Shown here: positions 16,340 to 25,284 of the stretch, piece after piece
How the letters are laid out: the number at the start of each line of letters is the position of its first letter
Position numbering within the stretch: the first letter of the stretch is position 1
Assembly: GCF_014654205.1 (NCBI RefSeq)
Contig: NZ_BNAW01000008.1
Location: forward strand, 1 to 64,000
DNA length: 64,000 bases
Source of the DNA: Amycolatopsis bullii
GTDB lineage: Bacteria; Actinomycetota; Actinomycetes; Mycobacteriales; Pseudonocardiaceae
Direction: 5' to 3'
Notes under the pieces: generated by a model
Seen by the model: only the letters and a program-made list of their open reading frames with translations
Databases searched by the model: none
What the model was told of the DNA's origin: nothing
Program-made: the position numbers and the translations under genes

Positions 16340-17665
16340 GTGAGCCAACCCCACCGGTCGGCGATCGCCAAGATCGTCGGCGCGAGCCTGATCGGCACCA
16401 CCATCGAGTGGTACGACTTCTTCCTCTACACCTCGGCCGCCGCCCTCGTCTTCAACAAGCTGTTCTTCCCGACGGCGGACCCGCTCACCGGCACGCTGCT
16501 GGCGTTCCTGACCTACGCCGTCGGGTTCCTGGCCCGCCCGATCGGCGGGCTGGTCTTCGGGCACTTCGGCGACCGGCTCGGCCGCAAGAAACTGCTGGTC
16601 CTCAGCCTCGTCCTGATGGGCGGCTCGACCTGCCTGATGGGCGTCCTGCCGACGTACGCCACCGCGGGTGTCGCGGCACCCCTGCTGCTCACGCTGCTGC
16701 GGCTCGTCCAGGGCTTCGCGCTCGGCGGGGAATGGGGCGGGGCCGTCCTGATCGTCTCCGAACACGGCGACGACCGCCGCCGCGGGTTCTGGGCCAGCTG
16801 GCCGCAGTGCGGCGCGCCCGGCGGGAACCTGCTGGCCACCGCCGTGCTGGCCGTCCTGTCGGCCACGCAGTCCGATGCCACGTTCCTGTCGTGGGGCTGG
16901 CGCGTCCCGTTCCTGCTCTCCGGGGTGCTGCTGCTGATCGGGCTGTGGATCCGGCTGGCCGTCGCCGAGTCGCCGGTGTTCCTCGCCGCGCAGCGCCAGG
17001 CCGAGGCGCGCGCCGACAAGCACGTCCCGGTCGTCGACGTCTTCCGCAACAGCTGGCGGCAGGTGCTGATCACCATCGGTGCCCGGATGGCCGAGAACGT
17101 CTCGTACTACGTGATCACCGCGTTTATCCTGGTGTACGTCACGACCGGGCTGCACCTGCCGAAGGGCGTCGGCCTGACCGCCGTCCTCATCGGCTCGGCC
17201 GTGCACTTCGTGACGATCCCGGTGTGGGGCGCGCTGTCCGACCGCGTCGGACGGCGTCCGGTCTACCTGTTCGGCGCGATCGGGATGGCCGTGTGGGGCT
17301 TCGCGTTCTTCGCGCTGCTGGACACGAAGTCGTCGGCGGTGATCGTGCTGGCCGCGACCGTCGGGCTGGTGCTGCACGGCGCGATGTACGGCCCGCAGGC
17401 CGCTTTCTTCGCCGAGCAGTTCCCGACCCGGGTGCGCTACACCGGCCTTTCCGTCGGCGGGCAGCTGTCGTCGATCGCCGCCGGGGCCGTCGCGCCGCTG
17501 ATCGCCGTCGCGCTGTTCTCGGCCTGGCACAGCACCGTGCCGGTGTCGCTGTACGTCGCGGCGATGTGCCTGATCACGACGATCGCGCTGCTTTCCGCCC
17601 GCGAGACCCGCGGCGAATCGCTGCACGACGACGTCGAGGCCGAGAAGGCGGCCGTTTCGCCCTAA
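16340..17665 (+). CDS. MHS-family MFS transporter, probable 3-hydroxybutyrate/organic acid importer
   Basis: The product has 441 residues. I chose GTG 16340 (GGAG six bases upstream) since it gives the standard family start MSQPHRSAIAKIVGASLIGT followed by TIEWYDFFLY. The MFS loop motif is GHFGDRLGRKKLL and a second one is WGALSDRVGRRPV, with twelve predicted membrane helices. The metabolite:H+ symporter family takes up organic acids such as 2-oxoglutarate, citrate or shikimate. Placement one gene after 3-hydroxybutyrate dehydrogenase suggests that the substrate is 3-hydroxybutyrate or a short oligomer. That is inference. Confidence 0.88.
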   Translation: MSQPHRSAIAKIVGASLIGTTIEWYDFFLYTSAAALVFNKLFFPTADPLTGTLLAFLTYAVGFLARPIGGLVFGHFGDRLGRKKLLVLSLVLMGGSTCLMGVLPTYATAGVAAPLLLTLLRLVQGFALGGEWGGAVLIVSEHGDDRRRGFWASWPQCGAPGGNLLATAVLAVLSATQSDATFLSWGWRVPFLLSGVLLLIGLWIRLAVAESPVFLAAQRQAEARADKHVPVVDVFRNSWRQVLITIGARMAENVSYYVITAFILVYVTTGLHLPKGVGLTAVLIGSAVHFVTIPVWGALSDRVGRRPVYLFGAIGMAVWGFAFFALLDTKSSAVIVLAATVGLVLHGAMYGPQAAFFAEQFPTRVRYTGLSVGGQLSSIAAGAVAPLIAVALFSAWHSTVPVSLYVAAMCLITTIALLSARETRGESLHDDVEAEKAAVSP

Positions 17666-17666
17666 C

Positions 17667-19520
17667 ATGACGGCCGTGACCGCACCCTCGGACGCGCTGC
17701 GCCGGCTGCTCGACCTGCTCGCCTCCGGGGCGAGCACCGAGCAGCTGGCGCACGTCGTCGTGGCCGCCCGCGCCGAGGGCGCCCTCGACGCGGCCGACCT
17801 GGCCGCGCTGGCCAGCGCGGGCGAGCTGGCCCTGCGGATCCGCGAGACGCTGGCCGAGCACCGGCGGCGCGAGGCCCAGCTCACCGCGCTGTTCGAGACC
17901 GCGAGCGAGCTCGCCGCACTGTCCGATCCGGACACCGTGCTGCGCTCGATCGTCCGGCGGGCGCGGGCGCTGCTCGGCGTCGACGTCTCCTACCTCAGCC
18001 TCAACAACGAGGCCGAGGGCAAGACCTACATCCGGGTCAGCGACGGCTCGGTGTCGGCGGAGTTCCAGCAGATCGTGCTCGGGATGGGCGAGGGCCTGGG
18101 CGGGCTGGTCGCGCAGACCGCGCGGCCGTACGCGACGTCGGACTACTTCAACGACGACCGGTTCAAGCACACGCGGCACATCGACTCCGGCGTCGAAGAC
18201 GAGGGCCTGACCGCGATCCTCGGCGTCCCGCTGGCGATCGGCCCGAAGGTGCTCGGCGTGCTCTTCGCGTCCGACCGGGCCACCCGCGAGTTCTCCGCGG
18301 ACGAGGTGGCGCTGCTGTCGTCGCTGGCCGACCACGCGGCGATCGCCCTGGACAGCGCGAACCTGCTCGACCAGACCCGCCGCGCGGTCGCGGAGCTCAA
18401 CGAGGCCAACGCGACGATGGAACGCGCCGAGGACGCCCACGACCGGCTGACCGACCTCGTCCTGCGCGGGGGCGACCTGCCGGACGTCGCCGACGCGGTC
18501 GCCGCCGTGCTGCACGGAGACCTCACGGTCTACGACGCCGACGGCACGCTCCTGGCGAGTTCGGCGGCCCCGGTGCCGCTCGACCCGGACGCGCTCGCCG
18601 CGGCCCGCACCACCGGACGGGCGGTGTCCACAAAGGACAACTGGGTGTGCGCGGTCCAGGCCGGTCCGGAACTCCTCGGCAGCCTGGTGCTGGCCGGTCG
18701 CGCGGGCCTCGGCGATCCCGACCGGCGGCTGTTCGAACGCGCCGGCGTCGTGACGGCGTTGCTGCTGATGCTGCGGCGGTCGGTGGTGCGCGCCGAAGAC
18801 GAGGTCCGCGGCGAGCTGCTGACCGACCTGCTCACCGCACCCGACCGCAACCCGCGGGCGCTGCTGGCCCGCGGCCGACGGCTCGGGATCGACCTGTCGG
18901 CCCCGCACGCGGTCCTGGTCGCCCACGCGGACGGCGGCTCGCGCCGTCGGGTGGCGAGCGCGGCGGCCCGGCACGCGACGCTGGTCGGGGTGCACGCGGA
19001 GGAAGTCGTGCTGCTCGCGACCGGCGACCCGGACGAGCTGGCCCGCCGCGTCGCGGCCGACCTCGGTTCCGCGACCGGCCGCCCGGTCACGGTGGGCGCG
19101 GCGGGCCCGGCGAGCGGCCCGTCGGCGATCGCGGACGCCCACGCGGAGGCGGCGCGCTGCGTCCGGGCGTTGCTGGCGCTCGGCCGCACGGGCGAAGGCG
19201 CGGCAATGGCCGGGCTCGGTTTCCTCGGCCAGCTCCTCGGCGACCGCGCGGACCTCGACGCGTTCGTCCGCCAGACGCTCGGACCGGTGCTGGACTACGA
19301 CTCCCGCCGAGGCACCGAGCTGGTGGCGACGCTGCGGGCGTATTTCGCGAACGGCTCGCAGCTGGCGCGCACGAAGGACGTGCTGCACGTCCACGTGAAC
19401 ACGGTCGTGCAGCGGCTGGAACGGGTGGCGTCGCTGCTGGGGGAGGACTGGCAGGCGCCGGACCGGGCCCTGGAAATCCAGCTGGCCCTGCGGTTGCACC
19501 GGCTCGCGTCGCCGCGCTGA
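17667..19520 (+). CDS. GAF domain / PucR-type helix-turn-helix regulator
   Basis: The product has 617 residues and starts one base after the transporter stop codon. An N-terminal helical part is followed by a GAF sensor domain at about residues 70-225 (FETASELAALSDPDTVLRSI, RARALLGVDVSYLSLN, GVPLAIGPKVLGVLFASDR), a CdaR-like middle domain (RSVVRAEDEVRGELLTDLLT) and a C-terminal PucR HTH (YFANGSQLARTKDVLHVHVN then TVVQRLERV). Proteins of this plan activate catabolic genes on sensing a metabolite. As the third gene of the operon it is the obvious candidate to control 3-hydroxybutyrate/PHB use. Confidence 0.9.
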   Translation: MTAVTAPSDALRRLLDLLASGASTEQLAHVVVAARAEGALDAADLAALASAGELALRIRETLAEHRRREAQLTALFETASELAALSDPDTVLRSIVRRARALLGVDVSYLSLNNEAEGKTYIRVSDGSVSAEFQQIVLGMGEGLGGLVAQTARPYATSDYFNDDRFKHTRHIDSGVEDEGLTAILGVPLAIGPKVLGVLFASDRATREFSADEVALLSSLADHAAIALDSANLLDQTRRAVAELNEANATMERAEDAHDRLTDLVLRGGDLPDVADAVAAVLHGDLTVYDADGTLLASSAAPVPLDPDALAAARTTGRAVSTKDNWVCAVQAGPELLGSLVLAGRAGLGDPDRRLFERAGVVTALLLMLRRSVVRAEDEVRGELLTDLLTAPDRNPRALLARGRRLGIDLSAPHAVLVAHADGGSRRRVASAAARHATLVGVHAEEVVLLATGDPDELARRVAADLGSATGRPVTVGAAGPASGPSAIADAHAEAARCVRALLALGRTGEGAAMAGLGFLGQLLGDRADLDAFVRQTLGPVLDYDSRRGTELVATLRAYFANGSQLARTKDVLHVHVNTVVQRLERVASLLGEDWQAPDRALEIQLALRLHRLASPR

Positions 19521-19533
19521 CGCCGCCGGGGCG

Positions 19534-19580
19534 CAGTGAATGACTCATTCCTGGCGTCCGAGGCCAGGAATGAGTCATTC
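19534..19580. repeat. Intergenic palindrome, copy of the GAATGACTCATTCC family
   Basis: GAATGACTCATTCCTGGC (19538-19555) and its exact reverse complement (19563-19580) form an 18-bp stem around seven bases. The 25 bases from 19534 to 19558 are identical to 35008-35032. It lies 13 bases after one stop codon and 37 bases before the end of the convergent PHB depolymerase gene, so it may serve as a two-way terminator. Confidence 0.8.
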
Positions 19581-19617
19581 ATGACGCCGTGGCCGAGCTT
19601 CCTCTGGCTCTACCCGT

Positions 19618-20817
19618 CTAGCACTGCCCGTCGGCGAGGACCCAGTAGCCCGGAGACGTCTCCCTCAGCGCGTGGACGGTGAAGGTGTTCCACAATCCCA
19701 TGGCCTGGTTCGAACCGTTCGCGTACGTCTGCCCGGCGCTCTGGTGCGCGCGGCCCGCCTGGGTGTGGGCGTAGTTGCTGGCGCTCACGCAAGTGCCGGC
19801 CGGAGCGGTGGTGGTCGTCGTGGTGCTGGTCGTCGGCGGCGGGGTGGTGGTGCCCGATCCGTTGTCCAGGCCGAAGAACACGCCCGTGTAGTAACTGGAG
19901 CAGATCCCGGCCAGGAAGTACGCGCCCGTGCTGCCGCACTGCGTCGGGCCGCTTCCGGGGTCGACCGCGGTGCCGTGGCCCATCCCGGCGATCGAGTACA
20001 GCTGGACCTTGTCCGCGTACGTCGTCAGCGTCGTGCCGCCGGGCAGGGACTGCGTGCTCGTCGGCGTCTGGGACACGCCGTGCACCGCGGTCCACTGGTC
20101 GCGCAGCTCGGTTCCGTTGACCGGGTAGACGGTGTAGTCGCCGGTGCCCTGCCAGATCGCCACCCGCGGCCAGGGCCCGCCGTAGCCGGGGTACTGCGCC
20201 TTGACCTTCGACGCCCACTGCGCCGGTGTCAGGCGCTGGTCGTTCTGCTGGCAGCTCGAGGCCTGGGTGATGCTGGTGGCGCACTGCGCGGGCAGCCCGG
20301 CGTCGATGCCGCCGCCGGCGAAGACGTCCGGGTAGGCGGCGAGCAGGTCGGCCGCCATCCCGCCGCCGGCCGACAAGCCGGTCACGAACACCCGGGAGCG
20401 GTCCGAGCCGTGGTCGGCGACCGCCTTGTCCACCATGGACTTGATCGACGCCGCTTCGCCCTTCCCGCGCGTGTCGTCGGCGGGGTCGAACCAGGTGAAG
20501 CACTTCAGCGAGTTGTTCGCCGTCGACGTCTGCGGGAACACCATCTCGAACCGCCACCGGTCGGCCAGCTCAGGCCAGCCGGAATGGGCGTGGTAGTCCG
20601 CGGCGCTCTGCGTGCAGCCGTGCAGGGCGACGACCACCGGACGGCCGGTCCCGAGCCCGGCGGGGGTGTAGGTGTACATCGCCAGGTTGCCGGGATTGGC
20701 GCCGAAATCGGGCACCTGGACCAGGGACGACGGCGGCGGGTCGGCGGCCGCCACCCCGACGGTGGTGAGCACGGCGGCGGTGATCGCGGCGAGTCCCGCG
20801 AAGGCGAGCTTGCGCAT
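19618..20817 (-). CDS. Secreted PHB depolymerase-family esterase with C-terminal binding module
   Basis: The product has 399 residues. It has a signal peptide (MRKLAFAGLAAITAAVLTTV, cleavage near AAADP), then an alpha/beta-hydrolase depolymerase domain: oxyanion HGCTQSAADYH, catalytic serine in VFVTGLSAGGGMAADLL, aspartate in WQGTGDYTVYP and histidine in IAGMGHGTAVDPG. A Pro/Thr-rich linker (TTTPPPTTSTTTTTTAPAG) leads to a C-terminal domain with YAHTQAGRAHQSAGQTY and two cysteines, like the substrate-binding modules of extracellular PHB depolymerases. It should cleave extracellular polyhydroxyalkanoate to oligomers and 3-hydroxybutyrate, matching the neighbouring dehydrogenase and transporter. 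Confidence 0.88.
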   Translation of the reverse strand: MRKLAFAGLAAITAAVLTTVGVAAADPPPSSLVQVPDFGANPGNLAMYTYTPAGLGTGRPVVVALHGCTQSAADYHAHSGWPELADRWRFEMVFPQTSTANNSLKCFTWFDPADDTRGKGEAASIKSMVDKAVADHGSDRSRVFVTGLSAGGGMAADLLAAYPDVFAGGGIDAGLPAQCATSITQASSCQQNDQRLTPAQWASKVKAQYPGYGGPWPRVAIWQGTGDYTVYPVNGTELRDQWTAVHGVSQTPTSTQSLPGGTTLTTYADKVQLYSIAGMGHGTAVDPGSGPTQCGSTGAYFLAGICSSYYTGVFFGLDNGSGTTTPPPTTSTTTTTTAPAGTCVSASNYAHTQAGRAHQSAGQTYANGSNQAMGLWNTFTVHALRETSPGYWVLADGQC

Positions 20818-20987
20818 GTGAGTTCCTTCTCGTCGTTGAGAGGGGTTTCAGCGACGCTAAGACGGCTTCGCGGTCGAGACCATGTGGCCGTCCACCACAA
20901 CGGCTCGCCGCATCATGGTGACCGGCGGGATGGCTCGCGGGCGCGGCACGCGCTTGGCTTGGGGACAGTCGAGACCGGAGGTGGACC

Positions 20988-22334
20988 GTGCGGGGTTGGC
21001 TGGCTTGGGTTCTGGCGGGTGCACTCGCGGCGGCGCTGCCGGTGCCGGCGTCGGCTTCGGCCGGGGGTTGCTCGGTGCGGGTGCCCGGCGCCCAGCTGTC
21101 GGTGGCCGCGTGCCTCGACGACCTGACGACGACCGGCACGCTCGCGTCCGGGCACACCGTCGAGGCGGACTGGGCCGGGTTGACGTCGGCGGGGCTGCCC
21201 ACGTTCGGTGTGGTGCCCGGCGTCCAGGTCGACGGCTACTTCCCGGACTCCTCGACGGCGAACACCAACCACGGCTGGAACCACGACGCCCAGTTCGTGC
21301 TGCGCCTGCCGGACCGGTGGAACGGCGGCCTGGTCGTCTCCGGCTCGCCCGGCGTCCGGCGCCAGTACGCGAACGACCGCGCGATCGGCGACCAGGCGCT
21401 CGCGGAGGGCTACGCGTTCGCCGCGACCGACAAGGGCAACACCGGCGCGGCCTTCTTCACCGACGGCGTCCGGCCGGGCGACGCGCTGGCCGAGTGGAAT
21501 TCGCGCGTCACGCAGCTGACCCTCGCCGCCCGGTCCGCGGCGGCCCGGCACTACGGCCGCCCGGTCACGAAGACCCTCGCCGCCGGGCTGTCCAACGGCG
21601 GGTACCTGGTGCGGTGGCAGCTGGAGAACCGGCCGTGGCTCTACGACGGCGGCGTCGACTGGGAGGGGACGCTGTGGCGGCCCGACGGGCCGAACCTGCT
21701 CACGTTCCTGCCGCCGGCGCTGCGGGCGTATCCGGCCTACGCGGCCGGGTCGGAGGCCGCCCACCAGTCCATTTTGGACGCCGGGTTCGCACCCGGGTCG
21801 GAGTTCTTGTGGGACTACCACTACCGCGTCTACTGGGACCTGACCCAGCGGATCTACCGCGAAGAGGTCGACCCGGCGTTCGACGGCTCTCTGGAGGCCG
21901 GCACCCCGTTCTGCGCTTCGGGAACGCCCGCCTGTGACGCCGACTACGAGTACGCGTCCCGGCCGCCGTCGGTGGCGCGGGCGGTGGAGCGGATCTCGCT
22001 GACCGGGCGGATCGGCAAGCCGCTGCTGACCCTCCACGGCACGCTCGACACGCTCCTGCCGATCACCCGCGACTCCGACGTCTACGACCGGATGATCCGC
22101 GATTCGGGACGCGGGGCACTGCACCGGTACTACCGCATCGAGGGCGGCAACCACGTCGACGGGCTCGTCGACGCCTTCCCGGACCGCCTGCGCCCCCTCG
22201 GCCCGTGCTTCCGGACGGCGTTCGACGCCCTCGCCGGCTGGCTGCACGGCGCGCGGCCATCGGCCTCGGCGACGATCGCCCGCCCGGCCGGAGCGACCCC
22301 GGCGGAACTGGCGCGGTCGTGCGCATTGAGCTGA
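20988..22334 (+). CDS. Secreted tannase/feruloyl-esterase-like alpha/beta hydrolase
   Basis: The product has 448 residues, a GTG start after GGAGGTGG and a signal peptide (RGWLAWVLAGALAAALPVPA). The nucleophile elbow is TLAAGLSNGGYLVRWQ, the acid is probably in LTLHGTLDTLLPI and the histidine in IEGGNHVDGLVDAFP. Paired cysteines are present (GGCSVRV/AACLDD; PFCASGTPACD). The overall plan resembles the tannase/feruloyl-esterase group, which also includes 3-hydroxybutyrate oligomer-type hydrolases. Divergence from the PHB depolymerase gene across 170 bases makes an oligomer hydrolase attractive, but the sequence alone does not fix the substrate. Confidence 0.78.
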   Translation: MRGWLAWVLAGALAAALPVPASASAGGCSVRVPGAQLSVAACLDDLTTTGTLASGHTVEADWAGLTSAGLPTFGVVPGVQVDGYFPDSSTANTNHGWNHDAQFVLRLPDRWNGGLVVSGSPGVRRQYANDRAIGDQALAEGYAFAATDKGNTGAAFFTDGVRPGDALAEWNSRVTQLTLAARSAAARHYGRPVTKTLAAGLSNGGYLVRWQLENRPWLYDGGVDWEGTLWRPDGPNLLTFLPPALRAYPAYAAGSEAAHQSILDAGFAPGSEFLWDYHYRVYWDLTQRIYREEVDPAFDGSLEAGTPFCASGTPACDADYEYASRPPSVARAVERISLTGRIGKPLLTLHGTLDTLLPITRDSDVYDRMIRDSGRGALHRYYRIEGGNHVDGLVDAFPDRLRPLGPCFRTAFDALAGWLHGARPSASATIARPAGATPAELARSCALS

Positions 22335-22441
22335 CCGGCGCTGAAGTCGTGAATGGACGTAAATTGCGGTGAACCGGATCGAACCAGCAGCCGTATTAGT
22401 GGGTAAGGGGCGCGGTGTACCCGCCGCGCATGCCCGCTGAG

Positions 22442-22548
22442 CTGCAGTTTTACCGTCCGGACGGTCGACCCCGTTCGGCCGCTTGCGGGAGCGGTGACCG
22501 TCATTCATGATGGTCTTCGGGGTTCGCGAAATTCGTTGATGTCGAATA
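22442..22548 (+). promoter_or_regulatory. Upstream conserved blocks shared with the DUF742 gene at 50577
   Basis: Three blocks occur in the same order here and upstream of the gene at 50577: CTGCAGTTT(T)ACCGTCCG (22442-22459), GTTCGGCCGCTTGCGG (22473-22488) and TGTCGAATA (22540-22548). The first differs by one extra T, the second by two bases, the third not at all. The surrounding DNA is non-coding, so conservation points to a shared promoter or regulator site. Confidence 0.6.
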
Positions 22549-22628
22549 TCCAGGTGTCGGCCATGCTGCGGAAGAACCGTCCGTCCGGAAGTGAACGTCA
22601 TGCTCCTACCTGTGCCCGGGGCCGCCTG

Positions 22629-23033
22629 ATGGCCGTCGACCTGCCGGGCCTCGCGATCGTCGCCGGGCTGCTGCTGCCTGCCCTCGCCGCGGCGGCCTGG
22701 GCGATCAGCCTGGAACGCCGGCGGCCGGGGCGTCCCCCGGCCGTCCCCGACCCGGAACCGGACTTCACCGTGGCCGGCATCCAGTCGCGCCTCCGCCGCG
22801 AGGTGGCCGCGCGGAAGCTGGCCGACGCGGGCACGGTGGCCCTGCCGACGCTGCCGATCCCGGCCCAGACCCGCCGCGAACCGGACCGGACCCGCCTGCC
22901 GTGCCGGGTGGCGGGTATCCTCCCGCCACCGGCCCCGGTGACCGTCGGGTTCCCGGCCCCGCGGTTCGCGTTCGCACCCCCGGACACGGACCTGATGCGC
23001 CGCATCCTCGACGGTCTGCGCAAACTGGACTAG
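22629..23033 (+). CDS. Membrane-anchored protein with DUF742-like C-terminal motif
   Basis: The product has 134 residues. I chose ATG 22629 because the codons before it (from an ATG at 22563) have many A/T third positions, whereas those after it are almost all G/C. One transmembrane helix (LPGLAIVAGLLLPALAAAAW) is followed by a basic, proline-rich stretch and the tail DTDLMRRILDGLRKLD. That tail matches the end of the DUF742 protein at 50577 (SMDLMKRILHGLSRL), although the rest is unrelated and no winged-helix is visible. The two genes also share upstream sequence blocks. Function is unknown. Confidence 0.72.
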   Translation: MAVDLPGLAIVAGLLLPALAAAAWAISLERRRPGRPPAVPDPEPDFTVAGIQSRLRREVAARKLADAGTVALPTLPIPAQTRREPDRTRLPCRVAGILPPPAPVTVGFPAPRFAFAPPDTDLMRRILDGLRKLD

Positions 23034-23055
23034 CCGCGACCGGGATGTACCGCGA

Positions 23056-24036
23056 TCACGGCTCCAGGGCGGCGGGCGACTCGGCGTCCGGGATCAGCAG
23101 CCGGGGCGCGCCCGAGCCGTCCGCCGGGACCGACCAGACGTCCGCGTGGCCCGGGCCGCGGGGGAGGCCGTAACCGATCGTGTGGTCGTCGAGCCAGGCG
23201 GGCTGGTCGTCGACGCTGCGGGTCTCCGCCAGCGGCGTCACCTTCGACGTCGCCAGGTCCAGTACCGACAGCCGCCAGCCGCGGGCCGGGTCGCCGTCCA
23301 CGGCGGACTTGAACGCCACCCGGGTACCGTCCGGGGACAGCGACGGGCATTCGACGTTCTCGCGCAGCGTGCGGATCGTGTGCGCGGTGAAGTCGCCCGC
23401 GACCAGGTAACGCCGGCCGGCCGTCGACATCGTCGCGTAGAAGTGGCGGTCGTCGCCGGTGAACGTCACGCCCCAGAAGTTGAGGTCCGCGGCTTGGTAC
23501 GGCTTGCCGTCGAGGGTGACCGCGTAGTCCTCGAGCGTGCCCGCGAGGTCGCCGGTCGCCGTGTCGAGGATGCCGGCGCGGGTGGAGAACATGCCGCCGT
23601 TGTAGGAGTCGCCGGTGACGAAGACCGTCCACGCGAGCATCCGGCCGCTCGCCGAGACCCGCGCCCGGTTCGGCAGCCCGACCAGCGGGATCTCGCGCTG
23701 CACGGCGAGGCCGGAGTCGAGTACCGCCAGCTGGTAGGTGGTCAGGTCGCCGTCCTGGCGCAGGCAGAGCCCGGTGCCGCCGGCGGCGTACACCCGCGCG
23801 CACGACAGCGGCGACACCGTTCGCGGGCCGCCGGGGTCGGCGGCGAACACCGTGGCGACGTGCCCGCGGTCGGCGTCGGCGGTGCTGCGGAACAGCAGCC
23901 GCGGGCCGGGGGCGAGGCTGACCGCGCCCGTCGCGGTGACGTCGTGGCTGCGCGCGCTCGCGAACCCGACGTACGCGATCGCGGCCCCGGCCAGCACGAG
24001 CACGCCGACGACGGCGATGAGGATCCGGGTCTTCAC
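23056..24036 (-). CDS. Membrane-anchored TolB/WD40-like beta-propeller protein
   Basis: The product has 326 residues. The GTG start overlaps the stop of the MFS gene (GTGA). An N-terminal anchor or signal (MKTRILIAVVGVLVLAGAAI) precedes repeated propeller blades such as VECPSLSPDGTRVAFKSAVD, LSVLDLATSKVTPLAETRSV and RARVSASGRMLAWTVFV, typical of WD40-like/TolB C-terminal repeats. It should sit outside the membrane. No catalytic residues stand out. Translational coupling to the MFS transporter suggests joint function, perhaps as an extracytoplasmic partner. Confidence 0.82.
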   Translation of the reverse strand: MKTRILIAVVGVLVLAGAAIAYVGFASARSHDVTATGAVSLAPGPRLLFRSTADADRGHVATVFAADPGGPRTVSPLSCARVYAAGGTGLCLRQDGDLTTYQLAVLDSGLAVQREIPLVGLPNRARVSASGRMLAWTVFVTGDSYNGGMFSTRAGILDTATGDLAGTLEDYAVTLDGKPYQAADLNFWGVTFTGDDRHFYATMSTAGRRYLVAGDFTAHTIRTLRENVECPSLSPDGTRVAFKSAVDGDPARGWRLSVLDLATSKVTPLAETRSVDDQPAWLDDHTIGYGLPRGPGHADVWSVPADGSGAPRLLIPDAESPAALEP

Positions 24037-25238
24037 GCCGTCGCCTTCCGCAGCACGGTGAACGTCACGGCGATCGCGACCACCGCGCCACCCGCGGCGA
24101 CGGCGATCGCGAGGTCCGCACCCCAGAACTGCCAGGCGAGTCCGAACAGGACGGACGAGGTGAAGTAGGCGAGCGCCTGCGCGGTCTGGACGAGCGAGAT
24201 CCCGGTGGTGCGCAGCGATTCCGGCAGCAGCGGGCCGGCCAGGGCCATGAGCACGCCGTCGGTCGCCGCGTAGAACGCGCCGTACAACGCCAGCGAGAGC
24301 ACGATCAGCGGCCAGCCGGACACCGGCCCGGCGAGCAGCAGGTAGACCAGCGCGAGGGCGCCGTACCCGCCGAGCACCACCGGCAGCCGCCCGATCCGGT
24401 CGGCGAGCGCGCCCAGCGGCGCGGCGAGCAGCAGGTAGCCGAGGTTCGTGCCGACCGCGAGCAGCGGGAACCAGCCGGTGGCGATGTCCTCCTTGTGCTG
24501 CAGCAGCAGGTAGACGAACCCGTCGCCGACCGTGGCCAGCCCGAGCACGCAGGCGGCCACCAGCAGCCGCCGCACGCCGCTGCCACGCAGCAACGCGGCC
24601 GCCGCCCGCGGCGAAACCGGCGTCGCGGCCGCTTTCGGCGTCCGGCGGTCGCGGACGAACAGCACCAGCAGCAGCACCCCGATCGCGGCGATGCAGAAGC
24701 TGACGACGAACACGGCGTCGAACGCCTCGGGATCGGTGGCCCCCACGGCGGCCAGCACGGCGAGCGCGACCAGCGGCCCGGCGAACGCGCCCACGCTGTC
24801 CATCGCGCGGTGCACGCCGAAAGCGCGCCCGAGCAGCGGTTCGGGCGCCGACAAGGTGATCAGGGCGTCACGCGGCGCGGTCCGCAGGCCCTTGCCCGTG
24901 CGGTCGAGGGTGATCACCGCGCCGATCGCGACCGCCGACGCCCCCGCGGCGAGCAGGCCGAGCTTCGCCACCGCGGACAGCGCGTAGCCGGCGCCGGCCA
25001 CGACCTTGCGCCGCCGGATCCGGTCGGCGACGTACCCGCCGACGATCCGCAGCAACGCCGTCGCGCCGGTGTAGAGGCCGTCGACCAGGCCGTACGCGGC
25101 CGGGCTCAGGTGCAGCCCGAGGACGAGGTACACGGGCAGGACCGCGGTGACCATCTCCGAGGAGACGTCGGTGACCAGGCTGACGGCGCCCAGCGCGAAG
25201 ACGTTCGCGCCGACCGCCGAGAGCTTGCGCCGGGACAC
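24033..25238 (-). CDS. MFS transporter
   Basis: The product has 401 residues from GTG 25238; an in-frame ATG 14 codons earlier would add an uncharacteristic polar leader. About twelve hydrophobic segments are present. The loop motif GGYVADRIRRRKVVAG and the second-half motif LGALADRIGRLPVVLGG are standard for the major facilitator superfamily, and DRTGKGLRTAPRDALI is characteristic of a group of uncharacterised exporters. Substrate unknown. It is followed by the propeller gene in one transcription unit. Confidence 0.85.
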   Translation of the reverse strand: MSRRKLSAVGANVFALGAVSLVTDVSSEMVTAVLPVYLVLGLHLSPAAYGLVDGLYTGATALLRIVGGYVADRIRRRKVVAGAGYALSAVAKLGLLAAGASAVAIGAVITLDRTGKGLRTAPRDALITLSAPEPLLGRAFGVHRAMDSVGAFAGPLVALAVLAAVGATDPEAFDAVFVVSFCIAAIGVLLLVLFVRDRRTPKAAATPVSPRAAAALLRGSGVRRLLVAACVLGLATVGDGFVYLLLQHKEDIATGWFPLLAVGTNLGYLLLAAPLGALADRIGRLPVVLGGYGALALVYLLLAGPVSGWPLIVLSLALYGAFYAATDGVLMALAGPLLPESLRTTGISLVQTAQALAYFTSSVLFGLAWQFWGADLAIAVAAGGAVVAIAVTFTVLRKATA

Positions 25239-25284
25239 CGTCCCAGCATGCTCTCGGCGGCCGATGGTGGACAGGTACACGCGG

